Shown piece after piece: positions 33,201-42,357 of a stretch of DNA of 64,000 nucleotides (positions within the stretch are counted from its first letter, which is position 1; every line of letters begins with the position of its first letter). The DNA lies in the NCBI GenBank assembly GCA_027186245.1, contig CP114498.1, forward strand, positions 5,401,501 to 5,465,500, read 5' to 3'. The notes beneath the pieces were generated by a model, which made no database searches, had not been told where the DNA came from, and saw only the letters and a list, made by a program, of their open reading frames with translations. The translations under genes were made by a program, and so were the position numbers. Source of the DNA: Coriaria nepalensis (Eukaryota; Streptophyta; Magnoliopsida; Cucurbitales; Coriariaceae).

Positions 33201-36200
33201 CAAGCTAAAAAGGTTACTTTACGGTCTCAAGCAATCACCAAGGGCTTGGTTTGACAGATTCTCAAAGGTGATAAAAGGTCATGGATATACACAGTGCCAA
33301 TCGGATCATACATTATTTGTCAAATTTTCTCTTATAGGAAAGGTTGCCATACTTATTGCGTACTGATATTATTGTAACAAGAGATTATGAGGAAGATCTG
33401 AACAGTATTAAAGAATTCCTAGCTAAAGAATTTGAGATAAAAAACTTGGTTACGTGGAGAAGTAAAAAACAATCTATAGTTTCGCAAAGTAGTGCAGAGG
33501 TAAAATTTCGAGCTATGGCTCATGGAATATGTTGAGGGAATGTGGTTAAGAAGACTCTTAAAAGAATTAAAATTTGCAGTGGATGAACTAATGAAAATGT
33601 TATGTGGTAATCAATCTGCTATAAGTATTACAAAGAATCCAGTACATCACGATCACGATCGAACTAAGCATGTGGAGATCAATCGTCACTTTATAAAAGA
33701 AAAGGTAGATGATGGAATAGTCAAGCTAATTTATACGCCTATGTGTCTTCAGATAGCTGATGTCCTAACTAAGGCCCTACCAAGAATCAAGTTTGAAGAT
33801 TTAAAGTCCAAGCTTGGCTTGATTAATATCTATAACCAAGCTTGTGGGGGAGTGTAGAATATTGTAGAATATAGTTAAGATTCTAGTAAACAAATCAGTT
33901 TGATTTGTTTCCTCATTAGTTGCTAGTTAGTTGCTGATTTTTAGGGATTCTAATAGATTATGTTTAGGCTCTGCTATTAGACTAGGGTTTCTCTTCTATA
34001 TAAAAGAACCTAAGCTGTAAATTTAAAGTATGAATAGAATTTCTTTTACCTCTAAAATTCTCAAATATATAGTCACTACATCGATTGCTAAAATTAAATA
34101 GTAATCTTCTATGATGCGAAGCAATGCTCATTTGAAGAATCTTACTCTTGGACTCGCAAGGACCTTGACATGCTATGCATGTGGACCATACATGATCTTA
34201 AATTCTTGATATCCATGTTTATCACGTTTGTTACATCAGTCTGTTTGATTACAGTCTGAACTCAGGATTTAATTTGTGACTGTGCACATTAATTATTTAT
34301 GAAGAATGGTACAGTTTGGTCTTTTTAAGATGTTTCCATTTTGTGAAGCTGATTATATCTGTTCATGCATGATGCTGATACTGTTTAAACTAATTCAATT
34401 TCTTGGCATAACCTTCTAATTTGTTGTCCTGGGACCATTTCATCGAGGGAATAATAGTAACTCGTTTTAAAAATTTCCAAATTGCTTTATTCTTCAACTG
34501 TCTTCACCTCTCTTGCAATTTTGCTGCAGGTTGCTTGCAGAGACTATCCTCATCCTCGACATCTTTGTGCTAAATTTCTTTTTAGTTCTACGCCACACGA
34601 GAAGCATTGCGACCTGGTACAACCCTTATTTCTTTGTTTTATGTTTATGATTTTAACAATAAAGTGCTATCATACATTTCTAGAATTGAGGGATAAAATC
34701 GAAATTAATATTTCTCTATCATATATTTAGATTCATTAATTATTTCTCTTTTTCTTAGTTTCACACTTCGACAGTCCCTTATTTCAAATTGCTTCCCGTT
34801 TAGCATCAATTTAAGGTTATGATCAGTTGCATGTTTCCTCAAGTTAAAAGTTTCCTAGACAGTTAGGTTTATGCCTTGAATAAGGTCATTCCAGTTCAAC
34901 TTTCATTAATGAATGAACCTATTGAAAAACTCAAATTGTATTCTCCTGGAAATCAAAGATGCTATAATAGGTATTTTGTAGCGGAGTAAGTTACAAGTGG
35001 GTTAGGGTTTTTTAATATGTGCTGGCGGAATCTCCTAGGGTTTAGCATGTATGATAAATAGTACAAAATAGGAAACCTATTTTAGGAGATTAGGATCTGA
35101 TTTTCTCACACCTTCCCCCCCCCCCCCCCCCCCCCCCCCCCCAAGTTGGTGCATGAATGTTTATCATGCCCACCTTGCCTTTGAACACTTCAAATTTGTC
35201 CCTTTGTCACCCCTTGGTAAGATAATCTGCAAGTTGACCATTAGATGGGATGTATGACGTACATATTAAACTCTCCTTCGTAAAGTGTCTATCTACCTCC
35301 ATATGCTTTTGTTCAGTCATGATGAACCGGACTATGAGCAATACTAATGGTATCTTTATTATCACAAAATAGCTTCATTGGCCCCTTAAGTAGAATCCAT
35401 GTGCAGGAGAACAAAATTCAGCTTCTGAATCTTCGAGCAACAACAGATTGTTTCTTTCTCCTCCAAGTGAATTTCCCCTAAACGAAATTACAATATCCAG
35501 AAGTGGAGCGTCTATCACTCACAAAGGCTTTAATGGTTATTGACTCATTCTTCAATGGTTATCTCATGATTCTGTGCACATCTTCATGATGTTCTTTGTA
35601 GTGCTCATGCATGAATTGACTTACCACACTTGCATAAGCAGTGTTAGGTCTAGTATGAGAAAGATAGATTAGTCTACATCTAGCCTTTCCTTTGTCAACT
35701 TTTGAGCTTTTGGTGGTACCACCGAATAGGCTTGAGCATAAACCTCCACATCGCCCTGAATCGTTCAGGGTTCTGTGCCTAAAATCGGGTTCAGTCAGGG
35801 TCCTGATATAACCCGGTAAAAAAAAAGGCCTTCATTTGTTGGAAAAGAAACCCATTCCTCTCTCTCTCTTCTCTTCCCTGCAGTCAAGGCAGCGTGAATC
35901 CCTCCCCAGCCACCACTTTCTGCTTCTCCTTTTTCTCCTCATTTAATGCTGCTGCTGCCTCCACCCGAAACCAAGCCGCTGGCCGTCCCGTTTGTCCTTC
36001 TCATTTCCTTCCTTTTTCCCCTCTCCCTCTCGCCAGACATCCCTCACTCCCTTGTGCTGGACGGCCACTTCCTTGTCCACCTTTTCACGGTCGGCCAGAG
36101 TAGCACTCGCAACCCATGTCTGCTGGAAGATTCTATGTCACAACCTACAACTCAATCTTAGGGTGATTTTTTCCCCCCTATTATATGCTTAGATTTTTGA

Positions 36201-38522
36201 TTGATTATATTTTTAGGTTAAGATTTGATTGATTTAGGGTTAAGTTTGGTATTGAATTGGGGATTTAAGGATTAAGTTTAGGGTTAGAGATTTGATTTTT
36301 GTGATTGGGTCTTTCTCTTTGTTTCTATGCTTGTTTTATGATTCAATTTTTTGATTGGGTCTTTGTCTCGGTTTTCCGACCCCACCCTGTGAAATATACC
36401 AGTTGGGGGACAGTCGGGGGTAGACAACGGTTCGGTTGGTGACCTGGAGGCTGGAATCCCGACCCATTTTTTGGTATGGGTCAAACGGTGGTTTGGGGCC
36501 TTGAGACCGAACCGTGCTCAAGCCTACCACTGAACTTTTGGTTTACCTCTTTGGGTGTGTCAGCTGGTTTATTCCAGACTTTGGAGGTACCTTCTGCTCC
36601 TTTGTTGCTTTCTAGAAATACTATGGACCATAATGAGCTGAAATCCCCTGCTCTTAAGGAACAAACATATAAGATTGAAGATGAACATGATGATAGAGTT
36701 GTTTCTTCATTTGTTGGTGAATGTACTACTGCGAAATGAAAGGTAGTCTAATATATGATTCTGATGCTGATGGATCTTAGAAGATAATCTATGTGCAGTG
36801 GATATAGATCTCATGGACAGAAATATGCAGACTAACTTTTTATAGTCAAGTGCTCTGGAGAGGTTATTGATCTGGTTGAAGTCTTGATAAAAATTGTCAA
36901 ACGAAATATGGAAATAAAATCAAATTCAGATTTTTTCAATTAATTGCTCCTCTAATTACTTTGTTTCCCTCTTGTAGTTTCCAATTAAAGATAATTTTTA
37001 TTATTAGTTTTCCCTTTTATGATTATTTATCCATTTCTTCAACTTTCCCTTATGTTTAGTTACCTAAATCTCTGAGGGTTTAAGCGCTTTGGCCTATAAA
37101 TAGGTTATTCCTGTAACAAAGTTTTCTGCTTTGATAATGAATAAACTCTTGTCGAGTAATACTGTTTCTGTGATTTTTATCATAGTTTTCTTGTTTTCCT
37201 CCTTGGGGGTCTCTTTTTCCTGCATGCCCATGTATATCCTATGGTTAATTTCTGTTCTGATCTCTCTCATTGATATGTAGTGTCACTGCTACGTGTGCGA
37301 TTCTATTGCTCCATGCCTTTTATGGGGAATTGGTATCTCTGGGACTGATCATTGTCATGCCACTGACAAGGAGGAGATGTGGAAAATTATGAGGAGGAAA
37401 GGTTTCAAAGTAGGAACAGTTTCTGATAAAGTTCCATCAAATGATTTTCTTGAATTGGCACCAGACCTTATAGCAATCAATCAAGTTCCCATATTAACTC
37501 CAGTAAACAACTCCGTACCACAAAGCCAGGTAGCAAGGTTACCTCCATTCCGTTCTTGTTCGTCAACAAACTTCAGTGTTCCAAATATCATTAGCCATGG
37601 TAGAAATCACCAGAATGTTTCAACCAGTAAAAGATTCCAGCCACGGACAGGTCCACCTCACTTGCAAAGTGTAAGTAATAATGCAGTCCGAAGGGATAAT
37701 AGAGTATGTGACAGAGGTTCTCGGTTTGTACCTTCCAATACAATGTTTAAGAGGACTGGAGCTGTTGGTAGTGTTGTTACGATGAGCCGACGTCCCTCAC
37801 CATACAAAAGTAATCACGAATATGAGTCTCAATTTCTCAGAAATGCCCTTTCTTCATCAGGTCTACTTCCACGGCCTACCCTGTCAAATGTCACTGATCC
37901 AAATAGCTGGCCGAATGGTATTTCAAGTGAGAATGGGAGCTCTTCACATCTCAATATGAACGGTGTTTCTGTTACTGTTAGGTCAATGCCTTCCCATCAA
38001 AATTTATATAACCGGCACCATAAAAATCAAAGTCAGTATGGAAACCAAATTATCTACCAACTTGGGAATCGAAGTCAACGTGCAAACCAAAATATTTATC
38101 AGCACGTGAAGCAAGGTCAAACTTCCAGTCATCAAAATAAATATCAGCCACATGAAAATCATACCCAAGAAACCATAGATCGAGGCTTTTCAGATTTAAA
38201 TTTTGATTGGGTGAATGATTTCTGTCACTGCGAGGGACAATCTTCAGCTCAGAACCCTGAGCCAGAGAGCATGGGGTCCACAAATGTTGCTCCTCTTCCT
38301 GTTAAAGAATCTAATAATTCCAATGTTAATGAGAGCTTGAATTCGAGTTCTCTAAATGTGCTGGAGAACTTGCTTTTACAAAGTCCTCCTTCCTTGCCTG
38401 TAGTTTCAGACTGTTCAGTGCCTTTCGATCAGAATGGATTGCCCCCTGATCTTGCAGCCATTGATCCTGGTATGCTTTTATGTGATTTCGAAACCTCCTG
38501 GAATGATTTGACGCAAGTGTAG
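30272..38522 (+). CDS. RIN13: RPM1-interacting protein 13 (RIN13)-like protein, three exons
   Basis: Exons are 30272-30658 (129 codons), 34530-34616 (29 codons) and 37281-38522 (413 codons plus stop); GT-AG introns, all phase 0, 571 aa in total. Family members in plants share the acidic N-terminus starting [14 protein letters not shown] and the block that spans the exon 2/3 joint, with Cys132, Cys142, His155, Cys156, Cys159, His160, Cys161, Cys164, Cys170, His182, Cys183 and His184: a compact Cys/His-rich module that could bind zinc (inference). The N-terminal 129 residues hold four short hydrophobic strings next to acidic runs, like SUMO-interacting motifs. Residues 396-454 are N/Q/H-rich with loose repeats. 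In Arabidopsis, RIN13 was found as an interactor of the disease-resistance protein RPM1; biochemical role unclear. Both introns carry transposons (see separate entries), yet the coding exons are intact. The first exon has a 27-bp tandem duplication. Confidence 0.85.
30659..31840. other. RIN13-like gene intron 1, part before the copia insertion
   Basis: Ordinary T-rich plant intron sequence with a short CA/GA-rich tract near 31535-31552. Short frames at 31001-31204 and 31528-31737 are incidental. Nothing else recognised. Confidence 0.6.
31841..32047 (+). repeat. 5' LTR of the intron-1 copia element
   Basis: Starts TGTAGAATAT and ends ATTCTCA directly against the primer-binding site TGGTATCAGAGC. 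It holds a TATATAAAGG promoter-like box near its middle. Its partner is at 33853-34063. Confidence 0.93.
32110..32797 (-). mobile_element. Nested retroelement 5' end (LTR, primer-binding site, gag start) in opposite orientation
   Basis: On the minus strand an LTR starts TGTTAGACCCCCG (32797) and ends about 32533 with ...GATCCTATCA, followed by TGGTATCAGAGCAT (32511-32526), a primer-binding site. Then a gag-like frame begins [15 protein letters not shown], with a coiled-coil-like start, a stop near 32398 and continuation to about 32176 ([18 protein letters not shown], then a G/E-rich tail). This layout is common in plant gypsy elements. It has no second LTR, and no flanking duplication was found. 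A TATA box (AGTATAAATAG on minus) lies near 32690. Confidence 0.75.
32798..33852 (+). pseudogene. Broken copia RT and RNase H of the intron-1 element
   Basis: RT N-terminal blocks begin at about 32810 ([33 protein letters not shown]), followed in another frame by [24 protein letters not shown] and [15 protein letters not shown]. The YVDD segment is damaged near 33350. A deletion joins the RT end to RNase H ([18 protein letters not shown], then [20 protein letters not shown] and [10 protein letters not shown]), ending with the polypurine tract at 33845. At least three frame changes. Confidence 0.88.
33853..34063 (+). repeat. 3' LTR of the intron-1 copia element
   Basis: Begins TGTAGAATAT after the polypurine tract GGGGGAG and ends ATTCTCA, followed by the AATAT duplication. 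Compared with the 5' LTR it carries a short duplicated GTTGCTAGTTA segment and a small deletion near 33970. Confidence 0.93.
34064..34529. other. RIN13-like gene intron 1, part after the copia insertion
   Basis: T-rich intron sequence ending at the acceptor TTTTGCTGCAG (34519-34529) before exon 2. No other feature seen. Confidence 0.6.
34617..34980. other. RIN13-like gene intron 2, first part
   Basis: Donor GTACAA follows exon 2. Unremarkable intron sequence up to the copia insertion. Confidence 0.55.
34981..35726 (-). mobile_element. Copia remnant in intron 2, minus orientation (LTR piece, G28 tract, RNase H)
   Basis: Read on the minus strand, the RT/RNase H connection ([36 protein letters not shown]) at about 35570-35720 is followed by RNase H ending with [10 protein letters not shown] and then [10 protein letters not shown] at about 35147-35220, as in copia elements. 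A 28-base C run on plus (35115-35142), G28 on minus, stands where the polypurine tract belongs. Next is TGTGAGAAAATC, taken as the LTR start; the LTR's other end is uncertain. The pol part is interrupted on its right by the hAT-like element. Confidence 0.82.
35115..35142. repeat. C28 homopolymer (G28 on the minus strand)
   Basis: An uninterrupted run of 28 cytosines. It coincides with the expected polypurine tract of the minus-strand copia remnant, where G-rich GGGGGGA-type tracts are normal but not this long. Length may vary between individuals or be a sequencing or assembly artefact. Confidence 0.9.
35727..36526. mobile_element. Non-autonomous hAT-like DNA transposon
   Basis: An 800-bp insert has perfect 12-bp terminal inverted repeats (TAGGCTTGAGCA ... 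TGCTCAAGCCTA) and 8-bp flanks CCACCGAA (35719-35726) and CCACTGAA (36527-36534), a duplication with one C/T change. Eight-base duplications and TA-starting ends with a GG suit hAT elements. Inside is a C/T-rich stretch with overlapping open frames (35894-36192) and a GGGTT/AACCC-rich right part, but no transposase. It sits in the copia remnant within intron 2 of the RIN13-like gene. Confidence 0.85.
36535..36760 (+). other. Coding-like stretch of unknown origin in intron 2
   Basis: Plus-strand translation reads sensibly from about 36540 to a stop at 36739, with [17 protein letters not shown] and an acidic [18 protein letters not shown] segment. It is not part of the RIN13-like protein, because exons 2 and 3 join exactly at the conserved CDLCHCYVCD block without it. 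It may be captured gene sequence or retroelement gag. Not assigned. Confidence 0.3.
36890..37195 (+). repeat. Possible solo LTR in intron 2
   Basis: The stretch holds a promoter-like GGCCTATAAATAGG (about 37092-37105) followed at 37130-37155 by an AATGAATAAACTC-type polyadenylation-like signal, the order expected in an LTR. Candidate ends are TGTCAAACG (about 36895) and TTTTATCA (about 37189), but no flanking duplication was found, so this is tentative. Confidence 0.35.
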
Positions 38523-39437
38523 ATTTAACACAACATTACTGCGTTTTAGAACTAGGGCAGATTTGTTTCTCTCCCTTTCTCTTTTTTTTTTTTTTTTTTT
38601 TCTTAAATTTATTTTTACCTGTTCTGACTCTGAAAAGTCTAAAAACGAACCTCATTATAGGACATGTATGCAGAGGAGCTCAAGTAGTGTACAGTTATCT
38701 TAATGTAGGTGTTCAAAATCTCCCTTTGGTGAGAGAGGCTGTATATAATGCAGTTTGATATCACTGGATTGGCTTCTCTTTAGGATAAAGCTGAATCCGT
38801 TCAGAGTGCTTAGAAAGAATTGTTGAAGTTGCCTTTTTTTTTTTTTTTTTCTTCTCTCCCCCCAACCGGTCTCTTATATCTAATTATTAATCTATTTCTA
38901 AATCACTGTTTTTCCTTGTAAATAATATATAAGTAAATAAGTGAAAAATAAAATAAATGATAAATTAAACGACATACTTCCTTACTTTGTACTTGGAGTA
39001 AAAAGAAATTTTCTTAATCAAAGAATTTTTTTTTTTAAATTTTTTTAAATTTTTAAATTTTTGACGTAAGGGTCAATTTGTTAAGTCTAGATGTGTAGAT
39101 TGTAGAGTCTAATATAAGTAGAAAAGCATTATAGAAATCATAGAATGCTACAAGCAATTATACGAAAAGGAACGTGTAGCTTCCCCTATACCACTCCCAA
39201 AGAAATAAAATGAAAAAACCCAACCTGCAAGTAAGAATATTTATTTACGACCCCTAAAATTTCCCAAAATTTATTTGGGATTCAAATTTTTTATATAATA
39301 TTATAAATTATATTTTAAATTTATCTAATAATATCCTAAATCTAATTATTTTTTTCGAGATTTATAATCCATGCACGTGTAAAGAAGTTATCTGAGTTTT
39401 TTTATTTAAAAAAGTGAGATTATTTTCTTTTTTCATA

Positions 39438-39470
<33 letters not shown>

Positions 39471-40278
39471 GGGAGAAATTCCCGTATGTTTAAAGTAAGT
39501 GACCTGCTTTTTGTTAATACTTTCTAAAAAGATCAGGAGCGTCTAAGTGCACGACAGGGCCCAAAAGTAGGACCCACTAGCAGCCCATTTTCGCCGACCA
39601 GGCTTGTCTTTTGCAAGGTGCCACCTCCCGTCCCTTATTTGTGGGTTCCTTCTTAACAGATATATCCTACCGAAAAGATTGCCCATGACGATAATACCCT
39701 CATCCGCATTTTTAAACACTTCTGTTGTTGTAAGTACTAATGTGTTGGAGTTGGGAGTATATTTAGTGATTCAGCTGTTATATAAACATTCTGTTTATGT
39801 TTAGTAGAAAATCTTTATGACAGATTTTTTTTTTTTTTTTGGGTAACGTGGGGTCAAATTGAGAAAAAAGAAAAGAAAAAAAAAAAAGAAAGAAGAACGC
39901 AGGATAGAATTCATATATACATACATATTTGTATAAAGAAAAAATGAGTGGCAAATGGGTTGCAATTCGCATGCCTGCCAACGAGACGAGACAAATTGTT
40001 TAAAATTCGAAAATATTTCTTAAGTAGGGACCTAAAGCCCGCCTGCTTAGTGCTGAGCACAACAAGTCAGCGCCCGCCCAATTTCAATTCCCATCTCACC
40101 CTTTCTTATTCAAATTTGTATCAGCCTAAAAGGTAAATCAAAAGCGCAGACCACCACGTACCCTTTGATGAAGCCGAATCTCTGATTCTTCGGGTTTCTG
40201 TTTAATGGTTTTCCTGATAAACAAATATACAAAACTCCTTCTCCCCCTGTTGTTTGTGATCGTGTGTTTCCTCTCAGA
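38523..40278. other. Intergenic: RIN13-like 3' UTR and calmodulin-binding gene promoter
   Basis: The left part carries long T runs (38580-38602, 38837-38850). A (TA)n plus T18 tract lies at about 39437-39470 and another T17 at 39823-39840. The AT-rich middle has no gene. The right end, from about 40010, should hold the promoter and 5' UTR of the gene starting at 40279. Short open frames here lack support. Confidence 0.5.
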
Positions 40279-42357
40279 ATGGTTCAAAGGAAGGAGCCTA
40301 ACAAGCGCGGAAGCCAAGCTCATCTCTTTAAACCATCTTCCTCTCACCATCAAGATGCCAAAAACAGAGTCTCTGATTTGAAGAAGAAAATGAAAAAGTC
40401 CTCCTCCTCGTCTTCTCCTTCTTCCTCCTCTTCTTCAAGATCAATCAAGCGTTACAAGCCACCTTCTTTCGTCCGAACTTCTGATGGATCAGCAAATTAT
40501 ATGAAATCAACTAGTTGTTTTGATGCCAGGAAGGAGCGCCCTGATCAGGCAAGTAGTGCCCGTAACTATCAAACTAATTCTGCTGAATTTTCTCTCAGTA
40601 AGAGTCCAATTTCTAGAAGTTCAGTACGCCATTCAAAAACTTGCTCTGTGGAAAGATCGTCTAGTTTGAAGCTGGTTAGGACTTTAATAAAGACACCCAC
40701 TTTTAAACCAACTAGAGTTTCTTTGAAAAATTCACAGAGAGCTACTTGCTCTTCGACCCTGAAGAATTACAAGGCTCCACCATATCTCGAGCTTGATCGT
40801 GGCGGAACTGAATCGGATGGAAATTCAACGATGAAGGTGTGCCCGTATTCTTATTGCTCTCTCAATGGTCATCATCATAGCCACTCAGCTTTAGCTCCAT
40901 TGAAGTGCTTCATATCGGGTAGGAGACGGTTGATGACAACCCAGAAGAGTATTAAACTCGAGGCTATAGATCTTTTTTCCTGCAATGAAGAGAAGGGTTT
41001 AACCAGCTTAGCAGCTGAAAGATTTCCCAAGTTGAGTAACCTTTTTCTTGAGGAAGAATATAAAGAGAATGCTGTTTCTAAAGAGACAGAGATGGACAAT
41101 ACAGATAATCATCATCAAATAACCAAAATCGGTGAGAAAGACCATGTGCAAGAAATCATTGAAGAAAGTGCAGGTTTTGAAGAGAAAGCCCGTGTTGCTG
41201 TTTCTGAAGAGACAGAGATGGATAATACAGATGATCATCATCAAATAACGAAAATCGATGAGGAAGACCATGTGCAAGAAATCATTGAAAAAAGTGCAGG
41301 TTTCGAAGAGAAAGTCCATGTTGCTGTTTCTGAAGAGACAGAGATGGATAATACAGATGATCATCGTCAAATAACCAATGTCGATGAGGAAGACCATGTC
41401 CAAGAAATCATTGAAGAAAGTGCAGGTTTCGAAGAAAAAGCCCATGTTGGTGATTATTCCGAGTCAGATGAGGATGATACTGAGGAAGGGGAGATGGAAG
41501 AGTGTAATGGAAAAGTGTTTGATAAAGATGATGAAGATGAGAAAGTTGACTCTAAATCTACTGAAGAGAGGGCTATTGAAGAAGAGAAGATTGGTGCTGA
41601 GAAGAGACAAGAAGAGGCTGGCCTCAATTTCATTGGAACAGACCCAGAAAATGAGGTTTCAGAACTAATCACTGTCCCTGAATTGAAAGGGGAAATTTTA
41701 ATACAAGTAGATAGCCCTATTGCCATATTACAGGATGGAAATTCGGAACCTGCAGAAAAGGTAGATTTGAACTCAGATACACTTCATGGTTTCCTTGCTG
41801 CTGATTCTGACAGGAACTGCATTGAAATCACTTATTTTGAAGTCAACAAGAATTCTGAGGAACAGGAAGGTGAATCTAAGTCTTTCACAATGTCGGGAAT
41901 GATTAGCAGAGTAGATAAATCTGATTCGCTCGAAAACAGCTTGAAACAAGTGGCCGAAAGGGTTATCATTCCGGATAAAGATTCGTATTCTGATTCCACG
42001 GGATCGATAAAAGCAGTGACACTGTCACGCACTTCAAACGGCTCCAAAGAAGATTTGCAGGACAGATGGGACGGGATGATTAATCCACGAGAACCAAATT
42101 ACTTGCCTCTGGTTCCGAAAACAGATGGGGAAAAGGTTTATTTAAGGCATCTAATGACGGATGACAAGAAGAATGCGGAGGAATGGATGCTTGATTTTGC
42201 TCTCCAGAAAGCTGTTACGGAGCTTGCACCTGCTAAGAAGAGGAAGGTGGCACTGCTTGTTGAGGCATTTGAAGCAGTCACAATTCCTGCTTACAAATGT
42301 GAAACACATACGAGTAGGGCCTTTGATCAATCTAAACCCATTCAAGCTTGCTTTTGA
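40279..42357 (+). CDS. Plant calmodulin-binding-domain protein with acidic repeats
   Basis: A single exon encodes 692 aa. The C-terminal segment, residues about 600-670, matches the plant calmodulin-binding domain (Pfam CaM_binding type): EEWMLDFALQKAVTELAPA followed by KKRKVALLVEAFEAVTIP, a basic amphipathic helix that binds calmodulin in family members such as the pathogen-induced potato and Arabidopsis proteins. Residues 1-60 are basic and Ser-rich with a poly-Ser run (41-53) and could act in nuclear targeting (inference). Residues 162-215 hold KNYKAPPYLE and a KVCPYSYCSLNGHHHSHS Cys/His block that is conserved in the family. Residues 267-392 are three tandem 42-aa acidic repeats. The ATG at 40279 was chosen over an upstream in-frame GTG. 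No intron is needed. Ca2+-dependent signalling role likely; partners unknown. Confidence 0.9.
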   Translation: MVQRKEPNKRGSQAHLFKPSSSHHQDAKNRVSDLKKKMKKSSSSSSPSSSSSSRSIKRYKPPSFVRTSDGSANYMKSTSCFDARKERPDQASSARNYQTNSAEFSLSKSPISRSSVRHSKTCSVERSSSLKLVRTLIKTPTFKPTRVSLKNSQRATCSSTLKNYKAPPYLELDRGGTESDGNSTMKVCPYSYCSLNGHHHSHSALAPLKCFISGRRRLMTTQKSIKLEAIDLFSCNEEKGLTSLAAERFPKLSNLFLEEEYKENAVSKETEMDNTDNHHQITKIGEKDHVQEIIEESAGFEEKARVAVSEETEMDNTDDHHQITKIDEEDHVQEIIEKSAGFEEKVHVAVSEETEMDNTDDHRQITNVDEEDHVQEIIEESAGFEEKAHVGDYSESDEDDTEEGEMEECNGKVFDKDDEDEKVDSKSTEERAIEEEKIGAEKRQEEAGLNFIGTDPENEVSELITVPELKGEILIQVDSPIAILQDGNSEPAEKVDLNSDTLHGFLAADSDRNCIEITYFEVNKNSEEQEGESKSFTMSGMISRVDKSDSLENSLKQVAERVIIPDKDSYSDSTGSIKAVTLSRTSNGSKEDLQDRWDGMINPREPNYLPLVPKTDGEKVYLRHLMTDDKKNAEEWMLDFALQKAVTELAPAKKRKVALLVEAFEAVTIPAYKCETHTSRAFDQSKPIQACF
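41077..41454 (+). repeat. Three tandem 126-bp coding repeats
   Basis: Units 41077-41202, 41203-41328 and 41329-41454 each encode 42 residues beginning S[KE]ETEMDNTD and ending AGFEEK..V..; they keep the reading frame exactly. Nucleotide identity is high, so expansion is recent compared with the flanking gene. The antisense strand has an incidental open frame at 41008-41445. Confidence 0.95.

Larger units (their letters stand above)
31841..34063 (+). mobile_element. Deleted Ty1/copia element in intron 1, paired LTRs, AATAT duplications
   Basis: LTRs are 31841-32047 and 33853-34063, about 207 and 211 bp, both starting TGTAGAATATTG and ending ...ATTCTCA; they differ by several substitutions and two small indels. 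AATAT flanks the element on both sides (31836-31840, 34064-34068). TGGTATCAGAGC follows the first LTR at 32048 (primer-binding site) and GGGGGAG precedes the second. The interior lacks gag, protease and integrase and holds broken RT and RNase H plus an opposite-strand retroelement piece. Orientation is the same as the host gene, so its LTR promoter (TATATAAAGG, about 31981) points with transcription. Confidence 0.95.

Noticed and set aside
35894..36192. Overlapping plus-strand frames rich in Pro, Ser and Phe
   Set aside because: C/T-rich interior of the hAT-like element; three frames are open at once, as expected from composition.
41008..41445. 145-codon antisense frame with three repeats inside the calmodulin-binding gene
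   Set aside because: Mirror image of the coding repeats; it is phenylalanine and cysteine rich because it reads the antisense of acidic codons.
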